A stretch of 64,000 nt of DNA from Paracidovorax avenae ATCC 19860 (GTDB lineage: Bacteria; Pseudomonadota; Gammaproteobacteria; Burkholderiales; Burkholderiaceae_C), in NCBI RefSeq assembly GCF_000176855.2, contig NC_015138.1, positions 558,001-622,000 of the forward strand, in the 5' to 3' direction. The notes under the pieces were generated by a model. That model saw only the letters and a list, made by a program, of their open reading frames with translations, did not search any database and was not told where the DNA came from. Each line of letters begins with the position of its first letter. The stretch's first letter is position 1. Made by a program: the position numbers and the translations under genes. Shown one piece after another: positions 42,052-51,996 of this stretch.

Positions 42052-44262
42052 ATGGCAACAGGAAACGTGAGCCGCAGCCATCGCGCCCAGCGCGGTGCTG
42101 CATCCCCGCAACAGGCGGCCCCCGGTGCGGGGGCTGCCGCCCGGCGCGGCAACGCGCCGCCACCCCAGGGCTGCGCTTCGGCGGCCATCGCGCCGCGCGC
42201 GCAGGCCGCCGGGGCGTCGTCATCGTCGGGCACGCATCCATCGCCGCCGAGGGCGGCCCTCCCCGCGCGGGGCCGTGTCGCGCTGCCGGCCCTGAGCGAC
42301 AGGGCGGCGGGCGCGGTGGTCGACGAGGCCATGACGTATCTCCAGAAGTTCGAGAAACTCTCGATCGACCCGAACGTGACGAAGGCTGCCATTGCGCGCA
42401 TGCTGCCCGGTGCGCTGAAGGCCATCCGGCGCGCGCTGGAGGCCATTCCCCATCTGAACATCCAGCAGCTCCACAGCCTGCAGGGCGAGAAGGCGCAGCA
42501 GTATCTTCCGCAGAAGCAGGCCGTCCTGGCCAGTGATCTTTCCGGGGTGCTGATCGATACCTTCGATGCGAAAGATACCGGGGGCAAGCTCAAGTGGCGC
42601 ATGCGCGCGGCCGAGATGGCTCACAGGGAGATGGCTCCGGATTTCGATCAGGAACTCGTCGACTACCTGAAAGGCCTGGACGGCACCCTGGAACAGCTCG
42701 AGCCCTGCATGCACGCCGCGTTATCGTCGATCCGGCTCCTGGGTGCCAGGCCGGATCTCAAGGCCAGCGAGAGCATGGCCCAATGCCTCAAGGATGCCGT
42801 GGTCAGCCTCACCGAAATGCGGGTGAAGCGGATCGAGCGGCACCTCGACGGCATCCGGCTGTGCATCCAGCGCCTGCGCATGGAGCCGGCCCTGGCGGGC
42901 ACACCCGCAGGCACGGCGCTGGATGCGCTGGAGGCCCGCACCGCGGAGCAGGATGAGCTGCTGGACGTGCTCGACGTGTTGCTGGACGCACGTTCACCTG
43001 CATTGCCGCAGAAGGTGGTGCAGTTGCAGGGCCAGCTGGACGCGCTGCTGGGCGCTGCACGGGGCTTCGTGGAGGTGGCGAGCGCGCAGTTCGCGGCCGA
43101 GGACGACGATCCGTCCTCTGCCACGGTGCGCCTGGCACCGCACGTACTGCACTCCGTCGCGCGCATCGTCGCCGAAATGGAGGATGCCCTCGGGGCCTAC
43201 AGATTGCCACGCTCCGTCGCCCGGCACGTGCACGGCACGACCTACCTCGGCGTGGCCGTGGGTTTGGAGGCGGCGGCGCGCAATCCGTCCCGCGGAGGGC
43301 CGCACGCCACCATCCCGGGTGCAACGGCCGGCAAGCCTGCTCCCGTGGCGTCCCCGCCGCAGACTGCGCAGGCCCAGGCCCCCATCCCATCCCGCAAGCA
43401 GAAGGCCCCGCAAGGCAGCAGCGGGCCCTCTGCTTCCTTGCCCTCTGCTTCCTTGCCCTCTGCCTCCTCCAGTGCGCAGGAGCCTGGGCAGGCCGCGGTG
43501 CTGCAATTGGCGCGCGAGCGACTGGGCGCGTTCAGGCGCCCTCCCGAAGTCCGTATCGCCAACCTGGACGACGTGATCGCGATGGGGGCATCGCTGCGCA
43601 AGGACACCTCGGTCCTGGAGGCCTACCGCAGCGCGGCCAGCGACCCGCTGGAACGCGGCAAGCAGATGCGCCTGGCGCTCGACGGCTGGTTCGGCCAGGC
43701 GGGGCGCTGGGCAGGGGTGCAGGAGCAATTGCAGTCCTTGCAGGGAGGGGACAGCGGGGCTTCGGCGAAAGAACTCTTGCAGAAAATCGACCAGCAGCGG
43801 ATCCAGCCGCTCCGGCAGCTGCACGCGCAGATCGACGCGCTGGAGCTGGACCAGGTCAAGACCTTCCCGCACCCCCGGCTCAAGCACGTGGAACACCTGA
43901 TGGCGTCCGACCCGCAGGGCCGCCACCTCAGGGCCGGCCCGCCGCGGCGGCTGCGCGCGGAGGGCGATGCCGACGGGCGCCACAGCACGCTCTTCGAGGT
44001 GGAGCTGAACCTGGGAGTGCTCTCCAACGGCATGCCCGCGCCGCCGCTCTACGTGCACATGCACACCCGGCAGCCGGTCACCGCCGAGGCCTGCCGCAGC
44101 ATCGCCTTCGACGACCTGGACGCCATTCACGTGAAGAATGCGGAGCAGCGGGGCCGGGGACGCACCTGGGAGGTGCTCCACGACGCGCTGGACAGCGTGC
44201 ACCGCGGGCCGCTGGACGCGAAGGCGCTGCAGCAGTTGCAGCAGCGCATGGCGCGGGGCTGA
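42052..44262 (+). CDS. Candidate T3SS effector resembling XopP/RipH (HLK) family
   Basis: 736-aa protein without signal peptide. Residues 1-~85 are Ala/Pro/Ser/Arg-rich and disordered, typical of a T3SS signal. Helical domains follow (VDEAMTYLQKFEKLSIDPNV; LEQLEPCMHAALSSIRLLGA), then a Pro/Ser linker with a three-copy PSASL repeat (about residues 459-473). The conserved-looking C-terminal part contains HSTLFEVELNLGVLSNGMPA and PPLYVHMHTRQPVTAEACRS. Length and C-terminal style recall XopP/RipH, from memory only. The perfect PIP promoter is strong independent support for effector status. It lies between housekeeping genes ung and ggt. Confidence 0.7.
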   Translation: MATGNVSRSHRAQRGAASPQQAAPGAGAAARRGNAPPPQGCASAAIAPRAQAAGASSSSGTHPSPPRAALPARGRVALPALSDRAAGAVVDEAMTYLQKFEKLSIDPNVTKAAIARMLPGALKAIRRALEAIPHLNIQQLHSLQGEKAQQYLPQKQAVLASDLSGVLIDTFDAKDTGGKLKWRMRAAEMAHREMAPDFDQELVDYLKGLDGTLEQLEPCMHAALSSIRLLGARPDLKASESMAQCLKDAVVSLTEMRVKRIERHLDGIRLCIQRLRMEPALAGTPAGTALDALEARTAEQDELLDVLDVLLDARSPALPQKVVQLQGQLDALLGAARGFVEVASAQFAAEDDDPSSATVRLAPHVLHSVARIVAEMEDALGAYRLPRSVARHVHGTTYLGVAVGLEAAARNPSRGGPHATIPGATAGKPAPVASPPQTAQAQAPIPSRKQKAPQGSSGPSASLPSASLPSASSSAQEPGQAAVLQLARERLGAFRRPPEVRIANLDDVIAMGASLRKDTSVLEAYRSAASDPLERGKQMRLALDGWFGQAGRWAGVQEQLQSLQGGDSGASAKELLQKIDQQRIQPLRQLHAQIDALELDQVKTFPHPRLKHVEHLMASDPQGRHLRAGPPRRLRAEGDADGRHSTLFEVELNLGVLSNGMPAPPLYVHMHTRQPVTAEACRSIAFDDLDAIHVKNAEQRGRGRTWEVLHDALDSVHRGPLDAKALQQLQQRMARG
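43426..43470 (+). repeat. 15-bp coding tandem repeat in the effector linker
   Basis: CCCTCTGCTTCCTTG occurs at 43426-43440 and 43441-43455, with a third variant copy at 43456-43470. It encodes repeated Pro-Ser-Ala-Ser-Leu and may vary in number between strains without shifting the frame. Confidence 0.85.
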
Positions 44263-44357
44263 GGTAGCCGCCAGGGTTTTCCGGCGCCGGTCCTCGTGGC
44301 CGCGCAGCACCTGCAAGAATGCCGTCTCCATCCGCAATCGATGAAGGAGACACCGCA

Positions 44358-45977
44358 ATGAACGCATCCCCCGGCGCCCGCCCGGCCACCGACTGGTCCC
44401 TGCCCTACGCCTCCCACCGCAGCGCGGTCATGGGCCGCAATGTCGTGTCCACCTCGCAGCCGCTGGCCGCCCAGGCCGGCCTGCGGATGCTGCAGGCAGG
44501 GGGCAATGCGGTCGATGCGGCCCTGGCCGCGGCGATGGTGCTCACCGTGGTCGAGCCGACGGGCTGCGGCATCGGCAGCGACGCGTTCGCCATCGTGTGG
44601 GACGGCCAGGAACTGCACGGCCTGAACGCCTCGGGGCGGGCCCCTGCCGCCTGGACGCCCGGCTACTTCGCCGAGCGCGGCGGCATCCCGGAGACGGGCT
44701 GGAACGCCGTCACGGTGCCGGGTGCCGTCTCGGGCTGGGTGGCGCTCTCCCGGCGCTTCGGCCGCCTGCCTTTCGCTCAGCTCGCGCAGCCGGCCATCGA
44801 CTACGCACGCGGCGGCTTCGCCGTCTCGCCCACCATCGCGCGGCAGTGGGCGCTGGGGGCTGCCAAGCTCGGCGGGCAGCCGGGGTTCGCCGAATGCTTC
44901 ATGCCCGGCGGCCGCACGCCGCGGGCCGGCGAGATCTTCCGCAGCGAGGCCCATGCCCGCACGCTGGAGCGCATCGCCACCACCGAGGGCGAAGACTTCT
45001 ACCGGGGCGAACTGGCCCGGCAGATGGCCGCGCATGCCCGCGCGAACGGCGGCGCGATGACCGCGGAGGATCTCGCGGCCCACCAGGCCGACTGGGTGGG
45101 TACCGTGAGCCGGCGCTTCGGCGATTCGGTGATCCACGAGATCCCGCCCAACGGCCAGGGCATTGCGGCGCTGATGGCGCTGGGCATGCTGGATGCGGCC
45201 GGCATCGGCGCGCAGCCGGTGGACCATGTGGACACCGTGCACGCGAGCATCGAGGCGATGAAGCTCGCGCTGGCCGACCTGTACCGCCACAACGCCGATG
45301 CGGACGCCATGCGCGTGGCCGCGCGCGACCTGCTGTCCGACGCCTACGTGCGCGAACGCGCCGCGCTCATCGACCCGGCCCGCGCGGGCGACCCCGGCCA
45401 CGGCACGCCACGCCCGGGCGGCACCGTGTACCTCGCCGCGGCCGACGAAAGCGGCATGATGGTCTCTTTCATCCAGTCCAACTACATGGGCTTCGGCTCG
45501 GGCGTGGTGGTGCCGGGCACGGGCATCAGCCTGCAGAACCGCGGCCACTGCTTCACCGCCGAGGCGGACCACGCGAACGAGGTGGCGCCGCGCAAGCGCC
45601 CCTCGCACACCATCATCCCGGCCTTCGCCATGGATGCCGACGGCGCGCCGCGCATGGCCTTCGGCGTCATGGGCGGGCCGATGCAGTCGCAGGGCCACGT
45701 GCAGATGGCGCTGCGCGTGCTGCGCTACGGCCAGAACCCGCAGGCCGCCGCCGATGCGCCGCGCTGGCGCGTGACGGGCGGCCGTGGCGTGGCCGTGGAG
45801 CCGGCATTCGACCCCGCGGTGGTCGAGGCGCTGCGCGCGCGCGGCCATGAAGTGGCGGTGGAGGCGGGCGATGGCGTCTTCGCGTTCGGAGGCGCCCAGC
45901 TCGTGCTGCGGCTGGACAGCGGCGCCTACACCGCGGGCTCGGACCCGCGCAAGGACGGGCACGCCGTCGCGTACTGA
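44358..45977 (+). CDS. ggt: Gamma-glutamyltransferase family protein
   Basis: 539-aa Ntn-hydrolase that processes itself and transfers or hydrolyses gamma-glutamyl groups. Visible signatures: LQAGGNAVDAALAAAMVLTV near the N-terminus and the catalytic Thr at PGGTVYLAAADESGMMVSFI, followed by QSNYMGFGSGVVVPGTGISL. No clear signal peptide at the start, so it may be cytoplasmic or a GGT-like acylase; substrate not certain. ATG 44358 chosen; ATG 44341 lies in a different frame. Convergent with queA (11 bases between stops). Confidence 0.88.
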   Translation: MNASPGARPATDWSLPYASHRSAVMGRNVVSTSQPLAAQAGLRMLQAGGNAVDAALAAAMVLTVVEPTGCGIGSDAFAIVWDGQELHGLNASGRAPAAWTPGYFAERGGIPETGWNAVTVPGAVSGWVALSRRFGRLPFAQLAQPAIDYARGGFAVSPTIARQWALGAAKLGGQPGFAECFMPGGRTPRAGEIFRSEAHARTLERIATTEGEDFYRGELARQMAAHARANGGAMTAEDLAAHQADWVGTVSRRFGDSVIHEIPPNGQGIAALMALGMLDAAGIGAQPVDHVDTVHASIEAMKLALADLYRHNADADAMRVAARDLLSDAYVRERAALIDPARAGDPGHGTPRPGGTVYLAAADESGMMVSFIQSNYMGFGSGVVVPGTGISLQNRGHCFTAEADHANEVAPRKRPSHTIIPAFAMDADGAPRMAFGVMGGPMQSQGHVQMALRVLRYGQNPQAAADAPRWRVTGGRGVAVEPAFDPAVVEALRARGHEVAVEAGDGVFAFGGAQLVLRLDSGAYTAGSDPRKDGHAVAY

Positions 45978-45988
45978 GCGTTGCTGCG

Positions 45989-47098
45989 TCAGCGCCGCGC
46001 CAGCAGCATCGCGTCGCCGTAGCTGAAGAACCGGTAGCGCTGCGCGATCGCGTGGCGGTAGAGGTCCATGGCGTGGTCGTAGCCCGTGAAGGCGCTGATG
46101 AGCATCATGAGCGTGCTCTTGGGCAGGTGGAAGTTGGTGACCAGCAGGTCCACCACCTGGAAGGCAAAGCCCGGCGTGATGAAGATGTCGGTATCGCCCG
46201 TGGCCTGCCCGCTGCGCGCCCAGGATTCGAGCGTGCGCACCGTCGTCGTGCCCACGGCCACCACGCGGCCGCCGCGCTGGCGGCAGCGCTCCAGCGCGGC
46301 CAGCGTGGCCAGCGGCACCTCGTACCACTCGCTGTGCATGCGGTGGTCCGCCAGGCTCTCCGTCTTCACGGGCTGGAAAGTGCCGGCACCCACGTGCAGC
46401 GTGACGCTCGCGCGCTCCACGCCGCGGGCCGCGAGCGACGCGAGCACCCCTTCGTCGAAATGCAGTGCCGCCGTGGGCGCGGCCACCGCGCCCGGCGCGC
46501 GCGCGAACACCGTCTGGTAGCGCTCGGCGTCCTCGGCCGCATCGGGATCGCCGCCGCCGTCCTGGTGGCGCTCGATGTAGGGCGGCAGCGGCATGTGGCC
46601 GTGGCGCTCCATCAGCGCATGCGGGCCCTCGCCATCGGGGCTCGATAGCGCGAAGCGGAACAGCGGGCCGTCCTCGTCGGGCCAGCGGCCCAGCAGCGTC
46701 GCGCCGAAGCCACCGCCCGCGGGGCCCCCGGCCATGTGGAGCATGGCACCCACGGCGGGCTTCTTGCTCACCTTCATGTGGGCGACCACCTCGTTGCCGG
46801 CCTCACCATTCGGGCCCACGAGCACGCGCTCGATCAGCAGCTCCACCTTGCCGCCGCTGGCCTTTTCGCCGAACACGCGGGCCTTGACCACGCGCGTGTC
46901 GTTGAACACCAGCAGGTCGCCCGGCTGCAGCAGGTCCGGCAGCTCGCGAAAGATGCGGTCCACGGGCACGTCCGCACGGCCATCGAGCAGGCGTGAGGCG
47001 CTGCGCTCGGGCGCGGGGTGCTGGGCGATGAGTTCGGGGGGCAGCGAGAAGTCGAAATCGCTGAGGGTGAAGGCGCGGGGTGGCTGGCTGGCGGACAT
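45989..47098 (-). CDS. queA: S-adenosylmethionine:tRNA ribosyltransferase-isomerase
   Basis: Adds the epoxycyclopentane ring precursor in queuosine synthesis. 369-aa protein with [60 protein letters not shown] and [20 protein letters not shown], all typical of QueA. Start ATG 47098. The upstream in-frame ATG at 47131 is possible but not needed for family length. Confidence 0.96.
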   Translation of the reverse strand: MSASQPPRAFTLSDFDFSLPPELIAQHPAPERSASRLLDGRADVPVDRIFRELPDLLQPGDLLVFNDTRVVKARVFGEKASGGKVELLIERVLVGPNGEAGNEVVAHMKVSKKPAVGAMLHMAGGPAGGGFGATLLGRWPDEDGPLFRFALSSPDGEGPHALMERHGHMPLPPYIERHQDGGGDPDAAEDAERYQTVFARAPGAVAAPTAALHFDEGVLASLAARGVERASVTLHVGAGTFQPVKTESLADHRMHSEWYEVPLATLAALERCRQRGGRVVAVGTTTVRTLESWARSGQATGDTDIFITPGFAFQVVDLLVTNFHLPKSTLMMLISAFTGYDHAMDLYRHAIAQRYRFFSYGDAMLLARR

Positions 47099-47248
47099 GG
47101 GGGGCTTGAGGGCCGGACGGGCCCGTTCCAAGGAGATGGATCAGGAAGGCGAAGCCTTCGATTCTCCCATGGAGGGGTGAGCGCTTTGCTGGGCCCGGTG
47201 CCGGCTCCAGGGCGTTTGATCGCTGATCGGCACCTTGGCACGGGCGAC

Positions 47249-47548
47249 TTACAGGCGACGGTCTTCGATGGCTTTCTCGCACCGATGCGGATCTGCGATC
47301 CCGAAGCGGACAGCGCAGTAGTCCCGAAACGCCTGCTGCCGTGCCGCGTCCAGGGTGTCGAAGGCATCCCTGTCCAGCCCCTGTTGCGCAGGGTTCTTGA
47401 AGAGCAGTACCAGCGTGGGACGCGACTTGAGAAATGGCTCCCATGCGCTTCCAACCTCATGGTCTCCGACGTATTGGTCGAAGCCGACCCACAGCCAGCT
47501 GCCGAACAGCAGCACGGTGGCAATTCCCAGAGTGGCTCGGACCTTCAC
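47249..47548 (-). CDS. Small membrane-anchored protein, candidate immunity protein to the adjacent amidase
   Basis: 99-aa product from GTG 47548, overlapping the amidase stop as GTGA. The N-terminus is a membrane segment (VRATLGIATVLLFGSWLWVG); the rest (FLKSRPTLVLLFKNPAQQGL; FDTLDAARQQAFRDYCAVRF; FGIADPHRCEKAIED) would lie in the periplasm and carries two cysteines that may pair. Coupling to a peptidoglycan amidase and periplasmic placement are what an immunity protein needs. No family was recognised, so this is a hypothesis. A longer in-frame start to 47614 would run inside the amidase. Confidence 0.55.
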   Translation of the reverse strand: MKVRATLGIATVLLFGSWLWVGFDQYVGDHEVGSAWEPFLKSRPTLVLLFKNPAQQGLDRDAFDTLDAARQQAFRDYCAVRFGIADPHRCEKAIEDRRL

Positions 47549-48525
47549 GGTGGCATGAGTCCGAAGTGGGTTCGCAATTGTTGGGCCATGGCGAGCCCGT
47601 GAACTCCCGGGCATGCACGGCTGCTGCCCGCCGCCGCTGCAAATTCCCGGTGTCCGCCCAAAGCCTTGATGGGGAAAAACTCCTTCAAGGTGCTTACCAA
47701 ATTTTCTGCCGCTCTTCGCTGAAAGTCAGAGGGCTCGTCGTTGTAGAAATCGAGCTTGTCTTTTTGCACACCCAGAAATTCGGAGACTCCGCCAAGCATG
47801 CCCCGCTTCTTGAATGCTTGCGCCACTCCAGGACCATGGTCGCCTGCTTCGCCACGTTGGCTGAAGTCGGACAGGAATACTACCCCTATGACTCCGGTGT
47901 TGCCTTTCTCGATGTGGGCACCTCTATGGCGAATGTCCAGTGCCTCGTAGATGGTGCCTTGGCAGTCAATGGCGTAGTGATAGCTCAGTTGCCCGAAGCT
48001 GCTCAAGTCGATTTTCTCTGCTTTGCGCAACGCTTCGATGCCGTTCATTCCGCAACTGAAGGAGTTGCCTGCATGGTGAAGCGCGATGGCACGATAGTCC
48101 CAATCGCCATGAGGTATCGAAGAAGGATTGGTCGCGCCCCACTGCGAACGCTCCACGATACCCAACCTGCTGATGAGCACCTTCCGAATTTGAGCGTGAT
48201 CAGCGATCCGGCAGGCGATGGTGGGTTGGAGCATTCTGATTTGGTCCCGACACAGCGCCTGATGCGTCGGTCCGTTGGGAAGAATGATCGAATCAGCAGG
48301 CTGGATGCCGACCATTTTCTGGAAGATCAGGATGGCTTGGAGCGTATCTGGACTGATACGACCGTCTTCCGGAATGAGCCTGTAGCCCATCTTGCACGCC
48401 ATGTGCCTGTTCAAGGCGCATTGAATGCTCAGGACTTCATGCGGCTTGTTCCCTGCGGTCCTGCCAACAGGAGAAGAGAGGACAATTCTTGTCAATGGAG
48501 AGTTCCAGATGTGCAGACTCACCAT
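47545..48525 (-). CDS. Peptidoglycan-binding N-acetylmuramoyl-L-alanine amidase (type 2), candidate antibacterial toxin
   Basis: 326-aa protein from ATG 48525; an upstream in-frame ATG at 48606 would add 27 residues. The N-terminal ~110 residues look like a peptidoglycan-binding helix bundle (VLSIQCALNRHMACKMGYRL, then DGRISPDTLQAILIFQKMV). The C-terminal amidase_2/PGRP domain has ERSQWGATNPSSIPHGDWDY, zinc ligands in ALHHAGNS, YHYAIDCQGTIYEALDIRHR and GGHREFAAAAG with a following CPG. No signal peptide, so it is either cytosolic until lysis or delivered by a secretion system. The gene is visibly less GC-rich than its neighbours, suggesting transfer. Confidence 0.82.
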   Translation of the reverse strand: MVSLHIWNSPLTRIVLSSPVGRTAGNKPHEVLSIQCALNRHMACKMGYRLIPEDGRISPDTLQAILIFQKMVGIQPADSIILPNGPTHQALCRDQIRMLQPTIACRIADHAQIRKVLISRLGIVERSQWGATNPSSIPHGDWDYRAIALHHAGNSFSCGMNGIEALRKAEKIDLSSFGQLSYHYAIDCQGTIYEALDIRHRGAHIEKGNTGVIGVVFLSDFSQRGEAGDHGPGVAQAFKKRGMLGGVSEFLGVQKDKLDFYNDEPSDFQRRAAENLVSTLKEFFPIKALGGHREFAAAAGSSRACPGVHGLAMAQQLRTHFGLMPP

Positions 48526-48683
48526 CGATGCAAGTGGGGGCACTGCAACAAGCCAGTTTATCGGTACATACAGAAGGAACCCATTCCGTGCCGTTCTGGC
48601 TTGCATTCTCTTGCGTTATGGGGGCTGTCCGAAGGTGAGGGGGCCCTTCGGCGGCCATTCGACTGCGATGCCCCCCTTGGGCC

Positions 48684-49469
48684 TCACACCACCTTCAGTG
48701 CCAGATCCGGCAGCCCGTCGATGTGCGCCACCATCACGTCCCCCCTCACCACCGCACCCACGTTCTCCGGCGTGCCGCTGTAGATCAGGTCGCCGGCCTT
48801 GAGCTCGAAGGCTTCGGAGAGCTTGGCGATCTGTTCGGCCACGCTCCAGATCATCTGGTCGAGGTTGGCCTGCTGCTTCACCGTGCCGTTCACCGCCAGG
48901 GTGATGGCACCCCGGGGGAAATGGCCCGTGCGTGCCACGCGGTGGATGGGGCCGATGGGGGCGGAGAGGTCAAAGCTCTTGCCGATCTCCCAGGGCTTCT
49001 TCTGGTCCTTCATGTCGCCCTGCAGGTCGCGGCGCGTCATGTCCAGGCCCACGGCGTAGCCGAAGACGTGCTGCAGGGCCTGATCGGCCGGGATGTTGCG
49101 CCCGCCGCTGTGCAGGGCGGCCACCAGCTCCACTTCGTAGTGGTAGTTGCGGGTCAGGGCCGGGTAGGGGTGGTCTGCGATCTGTCCGGGCGCCACGTAC
49201 TGGATCGCGTCGTTCGGCTTCTGGAAGAAAAACGGCGGCTCGCGCGTCGGGTCCGAGCCCATTTCGCGGGCATGGGCCGCGTAGTTGCGGCCGATGCAGT
49301 AGATGCGGTGCACCGGGAAGACCTCGGCGCTGCCGGCGATCGGCACGGCCGGCACGGGCAGGGTGAAAGGCGAGGGGGCGGCGGGCGTGGCGGCGACGCT
49401 GGCGCAGCCGGCGGCCAGGGCGCCGCCGAGGGTGGCGGTGGTGTTCATGAGGATGTCTCTGCGTTGCAT
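48684..49469 (-). CDS. Fumarylacetoacetate-hydrolase-family enzyme with Tat-like signal
   Basis: 261-aa protein. The catalytic part is standard FAH fold: IYCIGRNYAAHAREMG, PPFFFQKPNDAIQYVAPG, the metal-binding YHYEVELVA, and YSGTPENVGAVVRGD. Such enzymes hydrolyse acylpyruvates or decarboxylate/isomerise catechol-pathway products. Unusually, the first ~25 residues (MQRRDILMNTTATLGGALAA, then GC) look like a twin-arginine export signal with a weak lipobox. Start ATG 49469. It may be controlled by the neighbouring AraC-type regulator. Confidence 0.85.
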   Translation of the reverse strand: MQRRDILMNTTATLGGALAAGCASVAATPAAPSPFTLPVPAVPIAGSAEVFPVHRIYCIGRNYAAHAREMGSDPTREPPFFFQKPNDAIQYVAPGQIADHPYPALTRNYHYEVELVAALHSGGRNIPADQALQHVFGYAVGLDMTRRDLQGDMKDQKKPWEIGKSFDLSAPIGPIHRVARTGHFPRGAITLAVNGTVKQQANLDQMIWSVAEQIAKLSEAFELKAGDLIYSGTPENVGAVVRGDVMVAHIDGLPDLALKVV

Positions 49470-49562
49470 GGGCTGTGTCTCCTGTGTCCTGGATGGCGTG
49501 CGGCCTCTCTCGGGCCGGTGCATGCCACTGTAGGAGCGGCCGGGGCGCCGCATGCGGACGAT

Positions 49563-50528
49563 TCAGCGCAAGACTTGGACGCGATCGGGGGCCGCTGGCT
49601 CGCCCTGCAGTTCCCGCAGCCGCTCCGTGCGCCAGTCGCGCGGGCTCAGGCCGTGCCACTGGCGGAATCGCCGAGCGAAGTACGCCTCGTCCGCGAAGCC
49701 GCAGCGCCGCGCGATCTCGCCGATGCGCTCCCCGGTGGCCAGCAGCAGTTCCTGCGCCAGGGCCAGCCGCCGCTCGGTCAGCAGTTCGGTGAAGGTGCGG
49801 CCCGTTTCCTTCTTGATGAGGTGGGCGAGGTAGTTGGGCGAGAGGCAGGCCGCCTCGGCCGCGCTCGCGAGCGTGGGCTCGCCCGCCAGTTCGCCGCGCA
49901 GGTAGCGCAGCACCCGGGCCAGGGCCGCGCGCCGGCTGCCGCGCTGGGCCTGGTTGGCCGCCAGCGCGCGCAGTTCGCCCTCCCGGCACTGGCAGGCGCG
50001 CGACAGCAGTTCCAGCAGCCCGCCGCGGATGCGCGCCGACGACGCCAGCCGGCGCGCCGCATTCTCCTGCTGCAGCATGTCCAGCACCGCCAGCACGGCC
50101 TGCCAGTCCGCGCCGCCGAAGCTGAAATCCAGGTGCTCCTGGAACTGGAAGGGCGCGAGTTCGGGCGCCAGCGCCAGCGGAACGTCCTCCAGGTCCAGCG
50201 GATCCACGCGCAGGTCGGGCCAGAGGAAGCGCTGGCTGAAGTTCACCACCAGCCAGCGCGTGCCGGGCGGATGCGGCACCAGGTGCATGCGGTGCGGCAG
50301 CACGAAGCTCAGCGTGCCCGGCGTGAAGGGGCGCACGGTGCCGCCCACGTGGTGCTGCGTGGCGCCCTCTAGGCTCGCCTGGATCTGGAAATACTCGTGC
50401 TTGTGCGGTTGCGTGAGGGGCGTGCGGCCGCTCTGGTCGCGGATATCGAAGTCCAGGTGCCGGGAGCGCTCCGCCATCGCATACGTGCGCACGGCAGGGC
50501 GCGCGCGCTCCGGGCGCACCCGGCTCAT
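49563..50528 (-). CDS. AraC-family transcription regulator
   Basis: 321-aa protein with an N-terminal cupin-like sensor ([40 protein letters not shown]) and a C-terminal AraC double helix-turn-helix ([40 protein letters not shown]). The start at 50528 overlaps the stop of the HD-GYP gene by ATGA; a longer form to 50582 is less likely. Probable targets are the adjacent FAH-family gene or itself. Confidence 0.88.
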   Translation of the reverse strand: MSRVRPERARPAVRTYAMAERSRHLDFDIRDQSGRTPLTQPHKHEYFQIQASLEGATQHHVGGTVRPFTPGTLSFVLPHRMHLVPHPPGTRWLVVNFSQRFLWPDLRVDPLDLEDVPLALAPELAPFQFQEHLDFSFGGADWQAVLAVLDMLQQENAARRLASSARIRGGLLELLSRACQCREGELRALAANQAQRGSRRAALARVLRYLRGELAGEPTLASAAEAACLSPNYLAHLIKKETGRTFTELLTERRLALAQELLLATGERIGEIARRCGFADEAYFARRFRQWHGLSPRDWRTERLRELQGEPAAPDRVQVLR

Positions 50529-51820
50529 CCGGCGGTGCCCCCGGGCCGCGCCCAGAGATCGACGAGGTCCGGGAAGCGCCATTTGTCCGGGTCCTCGCGC
50601 GCGATGATCTTGTCACCGCTCGCAGGCGACGAGAGATCGACCACCTCGGGCGGTATGCGCAGGTCGGACTTCGTGGAGAAGAACACCTTCACGCGCGGCG
50701 AGACCAGCGAGGCGGACTGCTCCATCACCACCCCGATGCGGCCCGAGGCGAGCCGCACCAGCGAGCCGACGGGATAGATGCCGATGCTCTTGACGAAGGC
50801 CTGGAACAGCCGGGCGTCGAAATGCCCGTGCGTCCACTCGGCCATGCGGCGCAGCGATTCGGCCGGGTCCCAGCCGCGCTTGTAGGGCCGGTCGGAGGTG
50901 ATGGCGTCATAGACGTCGCAGATCGCCGTCATGCGCGCGATGAGGCCGATGCCGTCGCCCGCGAGCCGGTGCGGGTAGCCGCTGCCGTCCATCTTCTCGT
51001 GGTGGTGCAGGCAGGCGTCCAGCACCTCCTCGTCCACGCCGCCGCAGGCCAGCAGCATCCGGTGGCCGTGCTCGGAGTGGCTGCGGATCACGTCGAACTC
51101 GTCGTCGGTGAGCTTGCCGGGCTTGTTCAGCACCGACAGCGGGATGCGCGCCTTGCCGATGTCGTGCATGAGGCCGGCCATGCCGGCGGTGCGCAGGCGG
51201 TCGCCCTCCAGGCCGATCTGGCGTCCCAGGGCCACCATGAGCGCACAGACGGCCACCGAATGCATGTAGGTGTAGTCGTCCGCGGTCTTCAGGCGCGCGA
51301 GGCTGATGAGGGCCGAGGGGTTGCGCGTCACGGAGTCCGAGATCTCCTCGACCAGGCTGCGGGCCTCGGTCGAATCCACCACCCGCCCCATGCGCGCCTC
51401 GGTGAACATCGAGGTCATCGTCTGGCGGGCGTGGCTGGTCAGGGCCGCCGCATGGGCCAGTTCCTCGGACATGCTGGTCGGCGCCGTCCCCCGCGGGCGC
51501 GCAGGCGCGGCCGGGGAGGGCGCAGGCGGCGGCGGTGCGGCCACCTTGAGTTCCGGCATGTCCTGGAGTTTCTGGAAATCCGTCTCCCGCCGGGCCTCGG
51601 CCTGCTCGGGCGTGATGGTCTGCACTCCGGCGGCGACGTCGAGCCCCTTGGACACGTCGATCCAGACCTCCTGGATGGCCGTCGCGTGGATGCGCGCGAG
51701 ATCCGCGGCATCCTGCAGCACGAAGCCGGTGCGCCAGAACGGGTGGTCCATCCAGGAGCCGCAGAACTGGTGCAGGTACATGCCCAGGGTGAGGTGCTGT
51801 ACGCTGATTCGCTTGAGCAT
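50525..51820 (-). CDS. HD-GYP cyclic-di-GMP phosphodiesterase with DUF3391 domain
   Basis: 431-aa protein. The N-terminal ~65 residues match the DUF3391 type ([20 protein letters not shown]). The C-terminal HD-GYP domain is complete: [13 protein letters not shown] (HD), [34 protein letters not shown] (the GYP motif present), and [20 protein letters not shown]. It should degrade cyclic-di-GMP and so affect motility, biofilm and virulence. No receiver domain. Confidence 0.93.
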   Translation of the reverse strand: MLKRISVQHLTLGMYLHQFCGSWMDHPFWRTGFVLQDAADLARIHATAIQEVWIDVSKGLDVAAGVQTITPEQAEARRETDFQKLQDMPELKVAAPPPPAPSPAAPARPRGTAPTSMSEELAHAAALTSHARQTMTSMFTEARMGRVVDSTEARSLVEEISDSVTRNPSALISLARLKTADDYTYMHSVAVCALMVALGRQIGLEGDRLRTAGMAGLMHDIGKARIPLSVLNKPGKLTDDEFDVIRSHSEHGHRMLLACGGVDEEVLDACLHHHEKMDGSGYPHRLAGDGIGLIARMTAICDVYDAITSDRPYKRGWDPAESLRRMAEWTHGHFDARLFQAFVKSIGIYPVGSLVRLASGRIGVVMEQSASLVSPRVKVFFSTKSDLRIPPEVVDLSSPASGDKIIAREDPDKWRFPDLVDLWARPGGTAG

Positions 51821-51996
51821 GGGGCGAAATGGGAGCTGGTGCGGGAAGGTCGGCCGGGCTGCGGCAGCATGTTAGCCTTTTGCGCGTTCCCGTGGCGCGC
51901 AAGGTGCGTTGTTTCCGTTTTTGCAGTTATTGCGCTTTTTAATATTTTACTGTCCAGCGCGACCCGCGCCTTCGCTGTCCCGCCGTTGCCTTGCCC

